Origin: Anaerolineae bacterium
GTDB lineage: Bacteria; Chloroflexota; Anaerolineae; Anaerolineales; UBA11579
NCBI GenBank assembly: GCA_004297445.1
Contig: SCUK01000061.1
Span: 52,310-116,309 of the forward strand
Direction of reading: 5' to 3'
DNA length: 64,000 nt
Numbering within the stretch: the stretch's first letter is position 1; the number at the start of each line of letters is the position of its first letter. The notes beneath the pieces are model-generated. The model saw only the letters and a list, made by a program, of their open reading frames with translations. It was not told the origin of the DNA and searched no databases. This document shows, in pieces, positions 47,131 through 57,355 of this stretch. The position numbers and the translations under genes were made by a program.

Positions 47131-48102
47131 ATGGCGATTCAGACGATTGGCTTATTGACGTCGGGCGGCGATGCGCCCGGCATGAACCCGTGCATCCGGG
47201 CGGTGGTGCGTACCGCGCTGTCCAAAGACTTGAAGGTGATGGGCATTCGCGAAGGCTACAGCGGCCTGGTGGATGGCGACATCGTGCCGCTGGCGGCGCG
47301 CGATGTGGGCGGCATCCTGCAGCGCGGCGGCACGGTGCTGGGCACCGCCCGCTCACCGGAGTTCATGGAAAAGAGCGGCCAGCGCGAGGCCATCCGCCAC
47401 CTCAACGAGTTCGCGATAGACGGGCTGGTCGTCATCGGCGGCGATGGCTCGATGCGCGGGGCGCGGGCGCTGGCCGAGCAGGGGGTGAAGGTGGTCGGCG
47501 TGCCCGGCAGCATTGACAATGACCTGTGGGGCACGAATATGGCGATTGGCGTGGACACCGCGCTCAACACCATCCGCGATGCCATCGACAAGTTGCGCGA
47601 TACCGCCTCCTCGCACCGGCGGGCGTTCCTGGTGGAGACGATGGGCCGCGATTGCGGTTACCTGGCGGTGATGGCCGGGCTCATCGGCGGCGCGGAGATG
47701 GTATTGATTCCCGAACGCGAAACCACGGTGGAAGAAGTGGCCCAACTGATTGAGAACGCCTACAAGCGCGGCAAGACTCACGCCATCATCGTGGTGGCGG
47801 AAGGCGCGTCTCTCAAGTCCATTGCTTTGGCGGAGAGCCTGAACAGCATGGACATCGGCTTCAAGACCCGCGTGACGATTCTGGGGCACATCCAGCGCGG
47901 CGGCCGCCCCTCAGCGTTTGACCGCCTGCTGGCGACGCGCATGGGCGTGGCGGCGGTGGAAGCGCTGGCGCGCGGCGAATCGGATGTGATGGTCGGCCTG
48001 GATGGGCGTGACATCCTGCCCGTGCCGCTGGAAAAGGTGGTGGCGCACAAGCGCGAGGCCAACCTGGATTATTTTGAAATGGCGCGTATGCTGGCGTTCT
48101 AG
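47131..48102 (+). CDS. pfkA: ATP-dependent 6-phosphofructokinase
   Basis: IGLLTSGGDAPGMNPCIRAVVRTA, VGVPGSIDNDLWGTN, TILGHIQRGGRPSAFDR. Confidence 0.95.
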   Translation: MAIQTIGLLTSGGDAPGMNPCIRAVVRTALSKDLKVMGIREGYSGLVDGDIVPLAARDVGGILQRGGTVLGTARSPEFMEKSGQREAIRHLNEFAIDGLVVIGGDGSMRGARALAEQGVKVVGVPGSIDNDLWGTNMAIGVDTALNTIRDAIDKLRDTASSHRRAFLVETMGRDCGYLAVMAGLIGGAEMVLIPERETTVEEVAQLIENAYKRGKTHAIIVVAEGASLKSIALAESLNSMDIGFKTRVTILGHIQRGGRPSAFDRLLATRMGVAAVEALARGESDVMVGLDGRDILPVPLEKVVAHKREANLDYFEMARMLAF

Positions 48103-48107
48103 TCCTT

Positions 48108-48707
48108 ATGGCCGAGCACGATCAAAATAGGCCTTATCGATACAGAAAAGTCCCAAGGGATCTTCGGCCTCTAGTTCATGCTAATCCGAAGGATCTAGAC
48201 CTTTTGAAGAATATAGGCAACGAGCTTGCTTGCTATAGAAGGACATGGGCCGCCAAGAAATTACTGTTAGAGATAGAAAATCTGCTTGAAGGTTTGGGAG
48301 AGGTAGGTTTCCCTTGGCGAGAAACTGAGATATCAAACTCCCCAACTAGATTCGATATCGAGCAATTTGCAGGTATCGGAATGCTCGGATTCATGGAATA
48401 TTCAGTAAGCAAACGAATTAATCTATCAGAAGAAGTCCGTCGGGAGATATTGGACGATGTATTTCTTGATGAGTTACCCACCTTCCGAGACGAGAATTAT
48501 TCTATGAAATGGGGATACCCAAATTCAGCAACTCGCCTAAAGACCATTGCCTATTCAATTGTAGATTTCGCTATCAGGGCAAAACATAATGACTCTCGAA
48601 GGTATCGAACTGCTATTGGAAAGTGGGAATCAGACTTACTCTACTTAAAGAACAGCTACTACAACGGGACTTATGATAGAGAATTCCCTTGGAAGGAGTG
48701 CAGGTAG
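48108..48707 (+). CDS. AT-rich orphan hypothetical protein
   Basis: 199 aa open frame with base composition distinct from neighbours. Confidence 0.55.
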   Translation: MAEHDQNRPYRYRKVPRDLRPLVHANPKDLDLLKNIGNELACYRRTWAAKKLLLEIENLLEGLGEVGFPWRETEISNSPTRFDIEQFAGIGMLGFMEYSVSKRINLSEEVRREILDDVFLDELPTFRDENYSMKWGYPNSATRLKTIAYSIVDFAIRAKHNDSRRYRTAIGKWESDLLYLKNSYYNGTYDREFPWKECR

Positions 48708-48733
48708 AATTCTCGAAATCATACTTCTCGCTC

Positions 48734-49525
48734 TTAACGTTCGTTGCGCAGTTCCCACTCTTTGATCGCCGTCTGAATCAGGTCGCGGGCCGGGCCGGGG
48801 GGCACCTGGTCGATGAACTCGTAGGATTGCCCGCTCACCACGAACAGCACGCCGCCGGAAAGGGCGTCGCGGATTTCTATCTTCTCGCGCCGCAGTTCCG
48901 ATTCTTCCAGCAATTCCTGCAGCACCACGTTAATGCGCCCGGCCAGAGTAGTGGGCGCGGGGGCCTGCCCGACGCTCTGGGCGCGCTGGGCGTTCATCGC
49001 CCGCAACGCCTCCACCGGGTTGGTGCTGGGCGGTTTCAAGGTCGGCGTTTGCGGGCCAGCCGCGGCGGGCGTGGAGGATGCCGGGGGTTGAACAGGTTCT
49101 GCAGGTGGCGCAGCGGGGGGCAGGTCGGCAGGAGTGGGCGGCGGCGCACCCAGCCAGTCCGAGATGTCCAGCATTAAGAGCGAGAGCGCGGTGTGCTGTT
49201 CGGCGCTGAGGTCCTGGCCAATGGCGCGCATCTGGCCGTTGAAATCCACCAGCAGCCTGCCGCTGGGGCCATGCCGGTATAGCCGTGCCAGGGAGTTCAG
49301 GTCCGGGTGCGGCGGCGGCGCGGCGGCCGGGGCGGAGAGGTTCGGTTCGGGTTCTGCAGCACGCGCAGGTCCGGGTAATTCAGCGGGCTGAAGCCCGCTG
49401 TCTGAGGGTGAGGCCGCCGGGGGGTTGTCCTTCTTTCGGAACGAGAAGAAGGTGCCGCCGATGGCGATGCCGGCGGAGAAGAACGTGATTGCGAGGAACA
49501 GGCCAAAGATGAACGTTACACTCAT
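48734..49525 (-). CDS. hypothetical membrane-anchored protein with disordered linker
   Basis: N-terminal TM, Pro/Ala-rich middle, conserved-looking C-terminal region; contains SDSGLQPA. Confidence 0.65.
   Translation of the reverse strand: MSVTFIFGLFLAITFFSAGIAIGGTFFSFRKKDNPPAASPSDSGLQPAELPGPARAAEPEPNLSAPAAAPPPHPDLNSLARLYRHGPSGRLLVDFNGQMRAIGQDLSAEQHTALSLLMLDISDWLGAPPPTPADLPPAAPPAEPVQPPASSTPAAAGPQTPTLKPPSTNPVEALRAMNAQRAQSVGQAPAPTTLAGRINVVLQELLEESELRREKIEIRDALSGGVLFVVSGQSYEFIDQVPPGPARDLIQTAIKEWELRNER
49381..49404 (-). repeat. in-frame palindromic element copy 3
   Basis: CAGACAGCGGGCTTCAGCCCGCTG on the minus strand, encoding SDSGLQPA. Confidence 0.85.
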
Positions 49526-49632
49526 AGGGTACTCTCAGTCGGGATGGATGACGCATTCATTTTAACCACAGAGGCACAGGGACACAGAGAATTTCCGCCC
49601 GGAGTTATTAGAAGGCAAATTCCTCTATTACC

Positions 49633-50454
49633 TCACGGCGTGGGTTGGCAGGTGGGGCAAAAATGCGTGCCGCGCTGGCCCACCGTGATGCGCCGCACCG
49701 GCGTACCGCAGTTCATGCAGGGTTCGTCCGTGCGCTGGTACACGCGAAACTCGTTCTGGTAGCCGCCGCCGCGGTACACCCAGTCGATGCTGGCGCCGTT
49801 GCGCCGGATGCCGGCGCGCAGTACCTTGCGGATGGCCTTCAGCAACGCCGCCGCCTGGTCTTTCGTCAGGCTGTTGGCGCGGGTGAGCGGGTGCAGGCGC
49901 GCCAGGTGCAGGCTTTCGTCGGCGTAGATGTTGCCGATGCCGGCGATGAACGCCTGGTCCAGCAGCAGCGGTTTCAGGGCGCGGCCGCGCGCCGCCAGCA
50001 GCGCATGGAACGTCGCCGGGGTGAGCGCGGCGTCCAGCGGCTCCGGCCCCAGCCCGCCCAGCACGCTGTCCGGGTCGTCCACCAGCCACATGCGCCCAAA
50101 CTTGCGCGCATCGTCAAACGCCAGTTGCCAGCCGTCGGTGAACCACAGCGCGAGGCGCGTGAAGCGCCCGGCGGGTTTCGCTTCTTTTGCCACCAGCACG
50201 TCGCCGCTCATGCGCAGGTGGATGATGAGCGTGTCCTGTGAGAGGGTGATGACGATGAACTTGGCGCGCCGCCCGATGGCCATGACTTTCTGCCCGGCGA
50301 TGCGCTGGCGGAACGCCCGCGGTGCCGGGGTGGCCACCGTCCTCGGCCAGTACACCTCGGCGCGGGCGATGGTCTTGCCCAGCAGGGCGGGTTCCGGCGG
50401 GCGGCCGTCGCGCAGGCGGTTGGCGGTGGATTCGACTTCGGGCAGTTCAGGCAT
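49633..50454 (-). CDS. mutM: DNA-formamidopyrimidine glycosylase
   Basis: MPELPEVE start; QAFIAGIGNIYADE; C-terminal CMNCGTPVRRITVGQRGTHFCPTCQ zinc finger. Confidence 0.96.
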   Translation of the reverse strand: MPELPEVESTANRLRDGRPPEPALLGKTIARAEVYWPRTVATPAPRAFRQRIAGQKVMAIGRRAKFIVITLSQDTLIIHLRMSGDVLVAKEAKPAGRFTRLALWFTDGWQLAFDDARKFGRMWLVDDPDSVLGGLGPEPLDAALTPATFHALLAARGRALKPLLLDQAFIAGIGNIYADESLHLARLHPLTRANSLTKDQAAALLKAIRKVLRAGIRRNGASIDWVYRGGGYQNEFRVYQRTDEPCMNCGTPVRRITVGQRGTHFCPTCQPTP

Positions 50455-50466
50455 GCGGCGCGCGGG

Positions 50467-51468
50467 TCACTCGTTGAACATCTCGCCCACGCTGCGGCCC
50501 TCGTGGGCGCGCAGGATGACCTCGCCCAGCAGCGGGGCTACGGAAAGCACCGTGAGCTTCTTGCCGATCTTGGCGCGCTTCTCGGCCGGAATCTCTATCG
50601 TGTCGGTGGTGATGATTTCGTCCAGCGGCAGGGCGGCCAGGCGGTCGGCGGCGGGGTCGGAAAGCACCGCATGCACGAAGATCAGCGTGATGCTGCGCGC
50701 CCCCTGCTCTTTGAGCAGGCTGACGGCTTCGGACACCGAACCGGCAGTATCCACCTCGTCATCCACCAGCAGCACGTCGCGGCCGGCCACATCGCCCACG
50801 ATGTTGAGCGCTTCGGTGCCCACACCGGTGCGAATCTGGCGGCGCTTCTCAATCAGCGCCAGCGGCGCGCCGATCTGCTCGGCGAAGTTGCGGCCGCGCT
50901 TGGCAAAGCCCAGGTCGGTGGTCACCACCACCGGGTCCGGCAGGGTGTGCATCTGTCCCTTGATGTAATCCACGATGATGTGGAAAGCGGTCAGCACATC
51001 GCCGGGGATGGAGAAGAAGCCCTGCAACTGGCCGGCGTGCAGGTCGAGCGTCATGTAGCGGTCGGCGCCGGCCACCTCGATCATGTCCGCCATCAGGCGG
51101 GCGGCAATCGGCACGCGCGGCTGGTCTTTCTTGTCTGAGCGGCCATACGCCAGATACGGGATGACAGCGGTGATGCGCCCGGCGGAGTCCAGCCGCAGCG
51201 TCTGGAGCATGATGAGCAGTTCAAAGATGTTGGCATGCACCGGGCGGGACATGGACTGGATGACGTACACATCCTGACCGCGGGCGCTGTCATGCAGGCG
51301 CACGCCGATATTGTCGTTGGGGTAGTGCAGGATGTCGCGGCCCGCCTGCGGCTGCTTGAGGTACGCGGCGATCTTATCGGCCAGTTCCGGGTTGCCGGAA
51401 CAGGTATACAGTTTGATGTCGCCGTAGATTTTGATGTTCTTGCCGTGCGGTGTTCCGGATGGGGTCAT
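50467..51468 (-). CDS. prs: ribose-phosphate pyrophosphokinase
   Basis: YTCSGNPELADKIAAYL, VVTTDLGFAKRGR, DVLLVDDEVDTAGS. Confidence 0.92.
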   Translation of the reverse strand: MTPSGTPHGKNIKIYGDIKLYTCSGNPELADKIAAYLKQPQAGRDILHYPNDNIGVRLHDSARGQDVYVIQSMSRPVHANIFELLIMLQTLRLDSAGRITAVIPYLAYGRSDKKDQPRVPIAARLMADMIEVAGADRYMTLDLHAGQLQGFFSIPGDVLTAFHIIVDYIKGQMHTLPDPVVVTTDLGFAKRGRNFAEQIGAPLALIEKRRQIRTGVGTEALNIVGDVAGRDVLLVDDEVDTAGSVSEAVSLLKEQGARSITLIFVHAVLSDPAADRLAALPLDEIITTDTIEIPAEKRAKIGKKLTVLSVAPLLGEVILRAHEGRSVGEMFNE

Positions 51469-51501
51469 GCTGTGTTGCTCCTGAATCTTCCTGCCTGGTG
51501 G

Positions 51502-52044
51502 TTACTTGTTCATGGCCTGCCACTCGTCGCGCAGGATGCCCATCATGTGCACATCATAGTACTGGCCCTCGCGGAAGATGTGCTGGCGCAGGCTGCCTTC
51601 ATGGGTAAAGCCGATTTTCTCATACACATGGCGGGCGCGCGGGTTGTTGCCGTACACCCACAGGTGGATGCGGTTCAGGTTCAGCGTCTCAAAGCCCACC
51701 TTCAACAACAGGCGCATCACGTCGCTGCCATAACCCTTGTTCCAGTAATCCTTGTCGCCAATCACAATGCCGAGTTCGGCCTGGCGCGCTGTGTGGTCAA
51801 AGCCGAACAGGGCGCACGAGCCGATGTGCGCCCAGCCCTCGCCGGCTTTGGCGTCTATGGCGTAGGGGCGTTCGAGCAGCGGACTTTTCATCATCGTCTC
51901 GAACCACTCGTCCTCTTCCACGTTGGAAAGCGGCAGGAATATCTTCAGTCCGCGGCGCACCTCGGCATCGTTCAACCACTCCACGTAGTGCGGCAGGTCA
52001 GCTTTCTCGATGCGGCGCAGGCGTACCCGTTCGGCAACGAACAT
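51502..52044 (-). CDS. GNAT family N-acetyltransferase
   Basis: RLRRIEKADL, GYGSDVMRLLLKVGFETLNLNRIHLWVYGNNPRARHVYEKIGF. Confidence 0.9.
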   Translation of the reverse strand: MFVAERVRLRRIEKADLPHYVEWLNDAEVRRGLKIFLPLSNVEEDEWFETMMKSPLLERPYAIDAKAGEGWAHIGSCALFGFDHTARQAELGIVIGDKDYWNKGYGSDVMRLLLKVGFETLNLNRIHLWVYGNNPRARHVYEKIGFTHEGSLRQHIFREGQYYDVHMMGILRDEWQAMNK

Positions 52045-52047
52045 CGG

Positions 52048-53055
52048 TCAGCCTTTCTTCCCGTTCACCAGCTGGCGCACGGCATCCTGCGGGCTGAGGG
52101 CGCGTGCCAGCACCTGGTCAAGGGTTTTTTCGTAGGCGTCCGCCTGCTGGCCGGTCTGCCAGCGCTGCAACAGCGCTTCGTGCAGGCGTGCGTCCAGTTC
52201 GGCGGCCAGGCGGGCGCGCTCGCGCTGCGCCAGTTCGCCGGTGGCTTCCAGGTGGGCGCGGTGCGCGGCAATGTGCTCCAGCAGTTCCGGCACGCCCTGG
52301 CCATCGGCGGCCACGGTGCGCTGGATGGGCGGGATCCATAACGCGGTCTCTTCGGTCTGGGCGGGCGCGGCCACGGCCATTGGTTCGCCGTGATGCTGGA
52401 AGACGCGCGCCACCGGGTGCGCCAGTTGCAGCATGTTGCGCAGGGCGCGCTCGGTGCTTTCCACGCCCGGCCGGTCGGACTTGTTGACCACCAAAATGTC
52501 AGCGATTTCGAGGATGCCGGCCTTGATGGCCTGAATCTCATCGCCCAGGCCGGGGGCTTCAACGACCAGCGTGGTATGCGCCAGGCGGGCGATGTCCACT
52601 TCAGACTGGCCGGCGCCCACGGTCTCGATAAGGATGATTTCAAAACCCGCGGCGTCGAAGGCCTGGACCATGCCGGCAGTAGCGCGCCCCAGCCCACCCA
52701 GCGAGCCGCGCGTCGCCATGCTGCGGATAAACACGCCCGCGTCGCCGGAGAGTGCCGTCATGCGGATACGGTCGCCAAGCACCGCGCCGCCGGTGAACGG
52801 GCTGCTGGGGTCCACCGCCACCACCGCCACCTTTTTGGGGTCGGTGGCTTTGCGATAGTGCAGCGCAAGCTGGTTGACGAGTGAGGATTTGCCGGTGCCC
52901 GGCGCGCCGGTCACGCCGATGAGATGAGCGCGGCCGGTGTGGGGAAACAAATCGGCCAGCGCCTGCTGGCCTTCGGGGGTCTGATTTTCGATGGCGCTCA
53001 GCAGCCGCGAGAGGGCGAGGCGCTGCCCATCAAGGATGGCCTGCACATCGACCAT
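52048..53055 (-). CDS. meaB: methylmalonyl-CoA mutase-associated GTPase MeaB
   Basis: GVTGAPGTGKSSLVNQL, VDPSSPFTGGAVLGDRIRM, ETVGAGQSEVDI. Confidence 0.95.
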   Translation of the reverse strand: MVDVQAILDGQRLALSRLLSAIENQTPEGQQALADLFPHTGRAHLIGVTGAPGTGKSSLVNQLALHYRKATDPKKVAVVAVDPSSPFTGGAVLGDRIRMTALSGDAGVFIRSMATRGSLGGLGRATAGMVQAFDAAGFEIILIETVGAGQSEVDIARLAHTTLVVEAPGLGDEIQAIKAGILEIADILVVNKSDRPGVESTERALRNMLQLAHPVARVFQHHGEPMAVAAPAQTEETALWIPPIQRTVAADGQGVPELLEHIAAHRAHLEATGELAQRERARLAAELDARLHEALLQRWQTGQQADAYEKTLDQVLARALSPQDAVRQLVNGKKG

Positions 53056-53061
53056 CGGCGG

Positions 53062-53469
53062 TCAGCCTGCTTTGCCGGAAACGGCGGCGCGGATGTCGCG
53101 GATGATCTGGTCAGTGGGGGCGCCGGGGCCGTACACGCCGGTCACGCCCAGTTCCTTCAGGCGCGGCACGTCCTCATCCGGCACGATGCCGCCGATGAAG
53201 ACCCGCACATTCTCCTGGCCGTTGGCCTTCAGCAGTTCGAGGATGCGCGGCACCAGCGCCATGTGCGCGCCGGACAGAATCGACAGCCCCACCACGTGGG
53301 CATCTTCCTGCAGGGCGGCTTCGGCGATCATTTCAGGCGTCTGGCGCAGGCCGGTGTAGATGACTTCCATGCCGGCGTCGCGCAGGGCGCGGGCCACCAC
53401 CTTCGCGCCGCGGTCGTGGCCGTCCAGCCCGGGCTTGGCGACGATGACGCGGATTTTTTCTTCAGCCAT
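53062..53469 (-). CDS. cobalamin B12-binding subunit of methylmalonyl-CoA mutase
   Basis: [39 protein letters not shown] (DxHxxG), GLSILSGAH. Confidence 0.95.
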   Translation of the reverse strand: MAEEKIRVIVAKPGLDGHDRGAKVVARALRDAGMEVIYTGLRQTPEMIAEAALQEDAHVVGLSILSGAHMALVPRILELLKANGQENVRVFIGGIVPDEDVPRLKELGVTGVYGPGAPTDQIIRDIRAAVSGKAG

Positions 53470-53574
53470 TGGAACTCCTCAAGAGTGTGCTGGCGCGATT
53501 ATACCGCGATGGATTTACGGGCCGGTTGGACGCTATAATGGAGACAGACCTGAATGATTACCTGGAGCCGTACC

Positions 53575-54621
53575 ATGAAACGAATTCTCGCCCTGATGCT
53601 GATGATCCCCCTGCTGTTGGCCGCCTGCGGCCCGCAGGAACCGCCCACGCCGCGCGTGGAAGATATTCAGACCGCCATCGCCCAGACCGAAGCGGCGCGG
53701 CCCACCGCCACCAACACCCCGGTGCCGCCACCCGCAACGTTCACCCCGGCGCCCAGCAACACGCCCGCGCCCACGGCAACCGCCACGTCCAGCGGGCCGA
53801 TTACCGGCGTGGTCAACGTGGAATTTCTCAACCTGCGCGAAGGCCCCGGTACGCTGTTCGATGTGATGCAGCCCGTTCCGCAGGGGGAACAGGTGCTGGT
53901 GATTGGCCAGGACGAGTCCGGCGACTGGGTGCAGGTGCAGATTGGCGAAGAGACTGACGCCACCGAGGCCGCCGATGACCCCCTCACCGGCTGGTTCGCC
54001 GCGGCGTTCCTCAACTATTCCGGCGACCCCACCTCACTGCCGGTGGTGCAACTGCCGTTTGACCAGCAGGTGCGGGTGACGGTGCAGGACACCAACGGCA
54101 ACCCCATCCCCGGCGTTGTGGTGGCCGTCATCTACCGTGATGATACCGTCACCCTGCGCAACGACAGCACCACCAACGACGAAGGCCGGGCGCTGGCGCA
54201 TGTGCCGCCGGGCTTTTCCGGCGTGCTGGATGTGCAGATTGTCGGCATTGACTGCACCAGCCCGATTGTGGACATCAATTGTGAATTGAGCGGCTACTTT
54301 GTGCTGGAATGGCGCACCCTGCCGGTCATCCCGCAGACCGGACCCATTGTTCTGCGTTATGAAGTCTCGACCACAGTCATCACCGGCTCAGTGGTGGACC
54401 GGACCGGCAACCCGGTGGCCGGCATCGAGGTGGTGGCGCAACGCGATGACGGCGCCGAGACCGCCGGCACCACGGGAGCCGACGGCACCTTCCGCATCCC
54501 GGCCGGGCCAGGCATCTGGGAAGTGTTTGCCCTGGTGTTTGACCCGCGCCGCGAAGGCGCCCGGGTGACGGTCGAAATCGCTGATACCGCCCCCGAGCCG
54601 GTCACGGTCATCGCTCCCTGA
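53575..54621 (+). CDS. lipoprotein with SH3-like and carboxypeptidase-regulatory-like domains
   Basis: LLLAACGPQ lipobox; VEFLNLREGPGTLFDVM SH3; VTGSVVDRTGNPVAGIEV. Confidence 0.75.
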   Translation: MKRILALMLMIPLLLAACGPQEPPTPRVEDIQTAIAQTEAARPTATNTPVPPPATFTPAPSNTPAPTATATSSGPITGVVNVEFLNLREGPGTLFDVMQPVPQGEQVLVIGQDESGDWVQVQIGEETDATEAADDPLTGWFAAAFLNYSGDPTSLPVVQLPFDQQVRVTVQDTNGNPIPGVVVAVIYRDDTVTLRNDSTTNDEGRALAHVPPGFSGVLDVQIVGIDCTSPIVDINCELSGYFVLEWRTLPVIPQTGPIVLRYEVSTTVITGSVVDRTGNPVAGIEVVAQRDDGAETAGTTGADGTFRIPAGPGIWEVFALVFDPRREGARVTVEIADTAPEPVTVIAP

Positions 54622-54741
54622 CGCGGGCGCAGTCAATTCATCAGACGAATAAAAACTGACCACCTGAAAATACAGCAACTTTTTGGGAATTTAGTGTTTA
54701 ATAAAGTGGAATTCATCCATATTCACACAAGGAGAAATACG

Positions 54742-54912
54742 ATGAAACTCACCCCCCCCACCACGCTTGTTTTCTGGATCAGTGTTGCGCTCGGTATTCT
54801 TGGCCTGCTCGGCACATTCGCGATCGTCCCGGCCTTGGCTGGCTTCGCCAGCTGGCTGCTGATCGGCGCCTGGGTGTTGCTGGTCCTCGGCAACATGGTC
54901 AAGGGCATGTAG
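54742..54912 (+). CDS. small two-TM membrane protein (56 aa)
   Basis: RBS aaggag; MKLTPPTTLVFWISVALGILGLLGTFAIVPALAGFASWLLIGAWVLLVLGNMVKGM. Confidence 0.7.
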   Translation: MKLTPPTTLVFWISVALGILGLLGTFAIVPALAGFASWLLIGAWVLLVLGNMVKGM

Positions 54913-54920
54913 TCCAGAAC

Positions 54921-54960
54921 AATCAAAAAACGCCCCGGGCAACCGGGGCGTTTTTTGATT
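54921..54960. terminator. bidirectional intrinsic terminator
   Basis: AATCAAAAAACGCCCCGG gcaa CCGGGGCGTTTTTTGATT, 18-bp stem. Confidence 0.92.
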
Positions 54961-55040
54961 CCGGGGGTAGATGAGCGTCAATGTTATACTCGCGCCTGCG
55001 CCCGGCCCAACCGGATGACACCCGACGAGGAGTACCATTC

Positions 55041-55958
55041 ATGAAAGACTTCATCGGCATTGCGGACTATTCCCCCGCCGACCTGCAAGCCATGCTGGAC
55101 CTGGCGGTCAAGCTCAAGAAGGAATACCAGTCCGGCGGTAACAAGCCGGTCTTGCAAGGCAAAACGCTGGCGATGGTATTCCAGAAGCCCAGCCTGCGCA
55201 CGCGTGTCTCGTTTGATATGGCGATGCGCCACCTGGGCGGCGATGCGCTGTACCTCTCCCCGGCAGAAATCGGGCTGGGCAAGCGCGAATCCATTGCTGA
55301 TGTGGCCCGCGTGATTTCCGGTTATGTGGAAGGCATCATGGCCCGCGTCTTCGACCATGCCCACGTGGTGGAACTGGCACAGTGGGCCAGCGTGCCGGTC
55401 ATCAACGGCCTGAGCGACTACAACCACCCCTGCCAGGGCATGGCGGATGCGCTGACCATCCTGGAAGAGTTCGGCACGCTCAAGGGAATTAACGTAACCT
55501 ATGTCGGCGACGGCAACAATGTCGCCGTTTCGCTGATGCATGTGTGCGCCAAGTTGGGTGCGAATTTCACCATCGCCAACCCGGCGGGCTATGCCATCGT
55601 GCCCGCCGCGGTGGACCACGCGAAAAAATTTGCCGCCGAAAGCGGCAGTACACTGACTTTTACGGATGACTCGCACGCGGCGGTGAAGAACGCAGACGTG
55701 ATTTATACCGATACCTGGACCAGCATGGGCCAGGAAGAAGAATCCAAGAAACGCGAAGCGGTGTTCCCGCCGTACCAGGTGAATGCCAAACTGGTGGGCG
55801 AGGCCAACAAGCGCGCCATCGTGCTGCACTGCCTGCCGGCGCACCGCGGCCAGGAAATCACCGACGAGGTGGCCGACGGCCCGCACTCACGGTTGTTCCC
55901 TCAGGCGCACAACCGCCTGCACGCCCAAAAGGCGATTCTGGCAAAACTGCTGGGGTAA
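55041..55958 (+). CDS. argF: ornithine carbamoyltransferase
   Basis: [43 protein letters not shown]. Confidence 0.95.
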   Translation: MKDFIGIADYSPADLQAMLDLAVKLKKEYQSGGNKPVLQGKTLAMVFQKPSLRTRVSFDMAMRHLGGDALYLSPAEIGLGKRESIADVARVISGYVEGIMARVFDHAHVVELAQWASVPVINGLSDYNHPCQGMADALTILEEFGTLKGINVTYVGDGNNVAVSLMHVCAKLGANFTIANPAGYAIVPAAVDHAKKFAAESGSTLTFTDDSHAAVKNADVIYTDTWTSMGQEEESKKREAVFPPYQVNAKLVGEANKRAIVLHCLPAHRGQEITDEVADGPHSRLFPQAHNRLHAQKAILAKLLG

Positions 55959-56068
55959 TCAAATTACCCATCGTCCAACGTCTCTTGCCCTGATTGCAGG
56001 TGTAAGCATCCGGCGAAACAGGAAGGGCTTGGACTTTGGACAATGGACTAGGGACTGAGGATTATTCG

Positions 56069-57271
56069 ATGAACACACAAGAATACATCGCAATGGAAGA
56101 GCAGTATGGCGCGCACAACTACCATCCGCTGGATGTGGTGGTGACGAAGGCCGAAGGCGTGTGGGTGTGGGACGCCGAAGGCAACAAGTACCTGGACTGC
56201 CTCAGCGCGTATTCGGCGCTGAACCAGGGGCACGTCCACCCGCGCATCGTGGAGGCGCTGGTGGAGCAGGCGAAGAAAGTGACGCTGACCTCGCGCGCCT
56301 TCCGCAATGACCAGTTGCCTTTGTTCTATAAAGAATTGAGCGAGATGACCGGCTACGACATGAGCCTGCCGATGAACAGCGGCGCCGAAGCGGTGGAAAC
56401 CGCCCTCAAACTGGCACGCAAGTGGGCCTACCGGGTGAAGGGCGTGCCGCGCCACCATGCCGAAATCATCGTGTGCGCCGGGAACTTTCATGGCCGCACC
56501 ATCAGCATCATCACCTTCAGCACCGAGCCGCTGTACCGCGATGACTTTGGGCCATTCACGCCCGGCTTCAAAATTATCGAGTACGGAAACGCCAAAGCGA
56601 TTGAAGATGCCATCACGCCCAATACAGCGGCTGTGATGGTGGAACCGATTCAGGGCGAGGGCGGCGTGATTGTGCCGCCAGCCGGTTACCTGAAAGCGGT
56701 GCGTGAGCTGTGCACAAAGAACAATGTGCTGTTCATCGCCGATGAGATTCAGACCGGCCTGGGCCGCACCGGCAAGCTGTTTGCCATGGAGCATGAAGGC
56801 GTGCGGGCGGATGTGGTCATCATCGGCAAGGCGCTGGCGGGCGGGTTCTACCCGGTCTCGGCGGTGCTGGCGGACAAACCCATCATGGGCCTGTTCCAAC
56901 CCGGCGAGCACGGCAGCACCTTTGGCGGCAACCCGCTGGGCGCGGCGGTGGCACGCGCCGCATTGGCGGTCATTCGCGATGAAGACCTCGTGGCGCGTTC
57001 CGCTGAACTGGGTAACTACTTCATGGAGCAACTTGCGGAAATCCCCAGCCCTCACGTGAAGGAAGTGCGCGGCAAGGGCTTGCTCATCGGCGTGGAACTC
57101 AAGCCGGAGGCAGGCGGGGCGCGGCGCTTCTGTGAAGCGATGAAGGCGCAGGGCATCCTGTGCAAGGAAACCCACGACAATGTCATTCGCTTTGCGCCGC
57201 CACTGGTCATCCCGAAGGAAACGATTGACTGGGCGCTGCCCAGCATCCGTGAGACGCTGAATATGGCCTGA
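56069..57271 (+). CDS. rocD: ornithine-oxo-acid transaminase
   Basis: [51 protein letters not shown]; class III aminotransferase core. Confidence 0.93.
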   Translation: MNTQEYIAMEEQYGAHNYHPLDVVVTKAEGVWVWDAEGNKYLDCLSAYSALNQGHVHPRIVEALVEQAKKVTLTSRAFRNDQLPLFYKELSEMTGYDMSLPMNSGAEAVETALKLARKWAYRVKGVPRHHAEIIVCAGNFHGRTISIITFSTEPLYRDDFGPFTPGFKIIEYGNAKAIEDAITPNTAAVMVEPIQGEGGVIVPPAGYLKAVRELCTKNNVLFIADEIQTGLGRTGKLFAMEHEGVRADVVIIGKALAGGFYPVSAVLADKPIMGLFQPGEHGSTFGGNPLGAAVARAALAVIRDEDLVARSAELGNYFMEQLAEIPSPHVKEVRGKGLLIGVELKPEAGGARRFCEAMKAQGILCKETHDNVIRFAPPLVIPKETIDWALPSIRETLNMA

Positions 57272-57355
57272 GGCCGGCCAGCACAACCGGATAGGCTCAT
57301 CTATAATGTGGTCAGGCAACCCCTGACCACTTTTGTTTGTATGCAGGATGGCGCG

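Noticed and set aside
52104-52884. Plus-strand ORFs over meaB
   Set aside because: Arg/Pro/Gly-rich shadow frames opposite a clear MeaB gene
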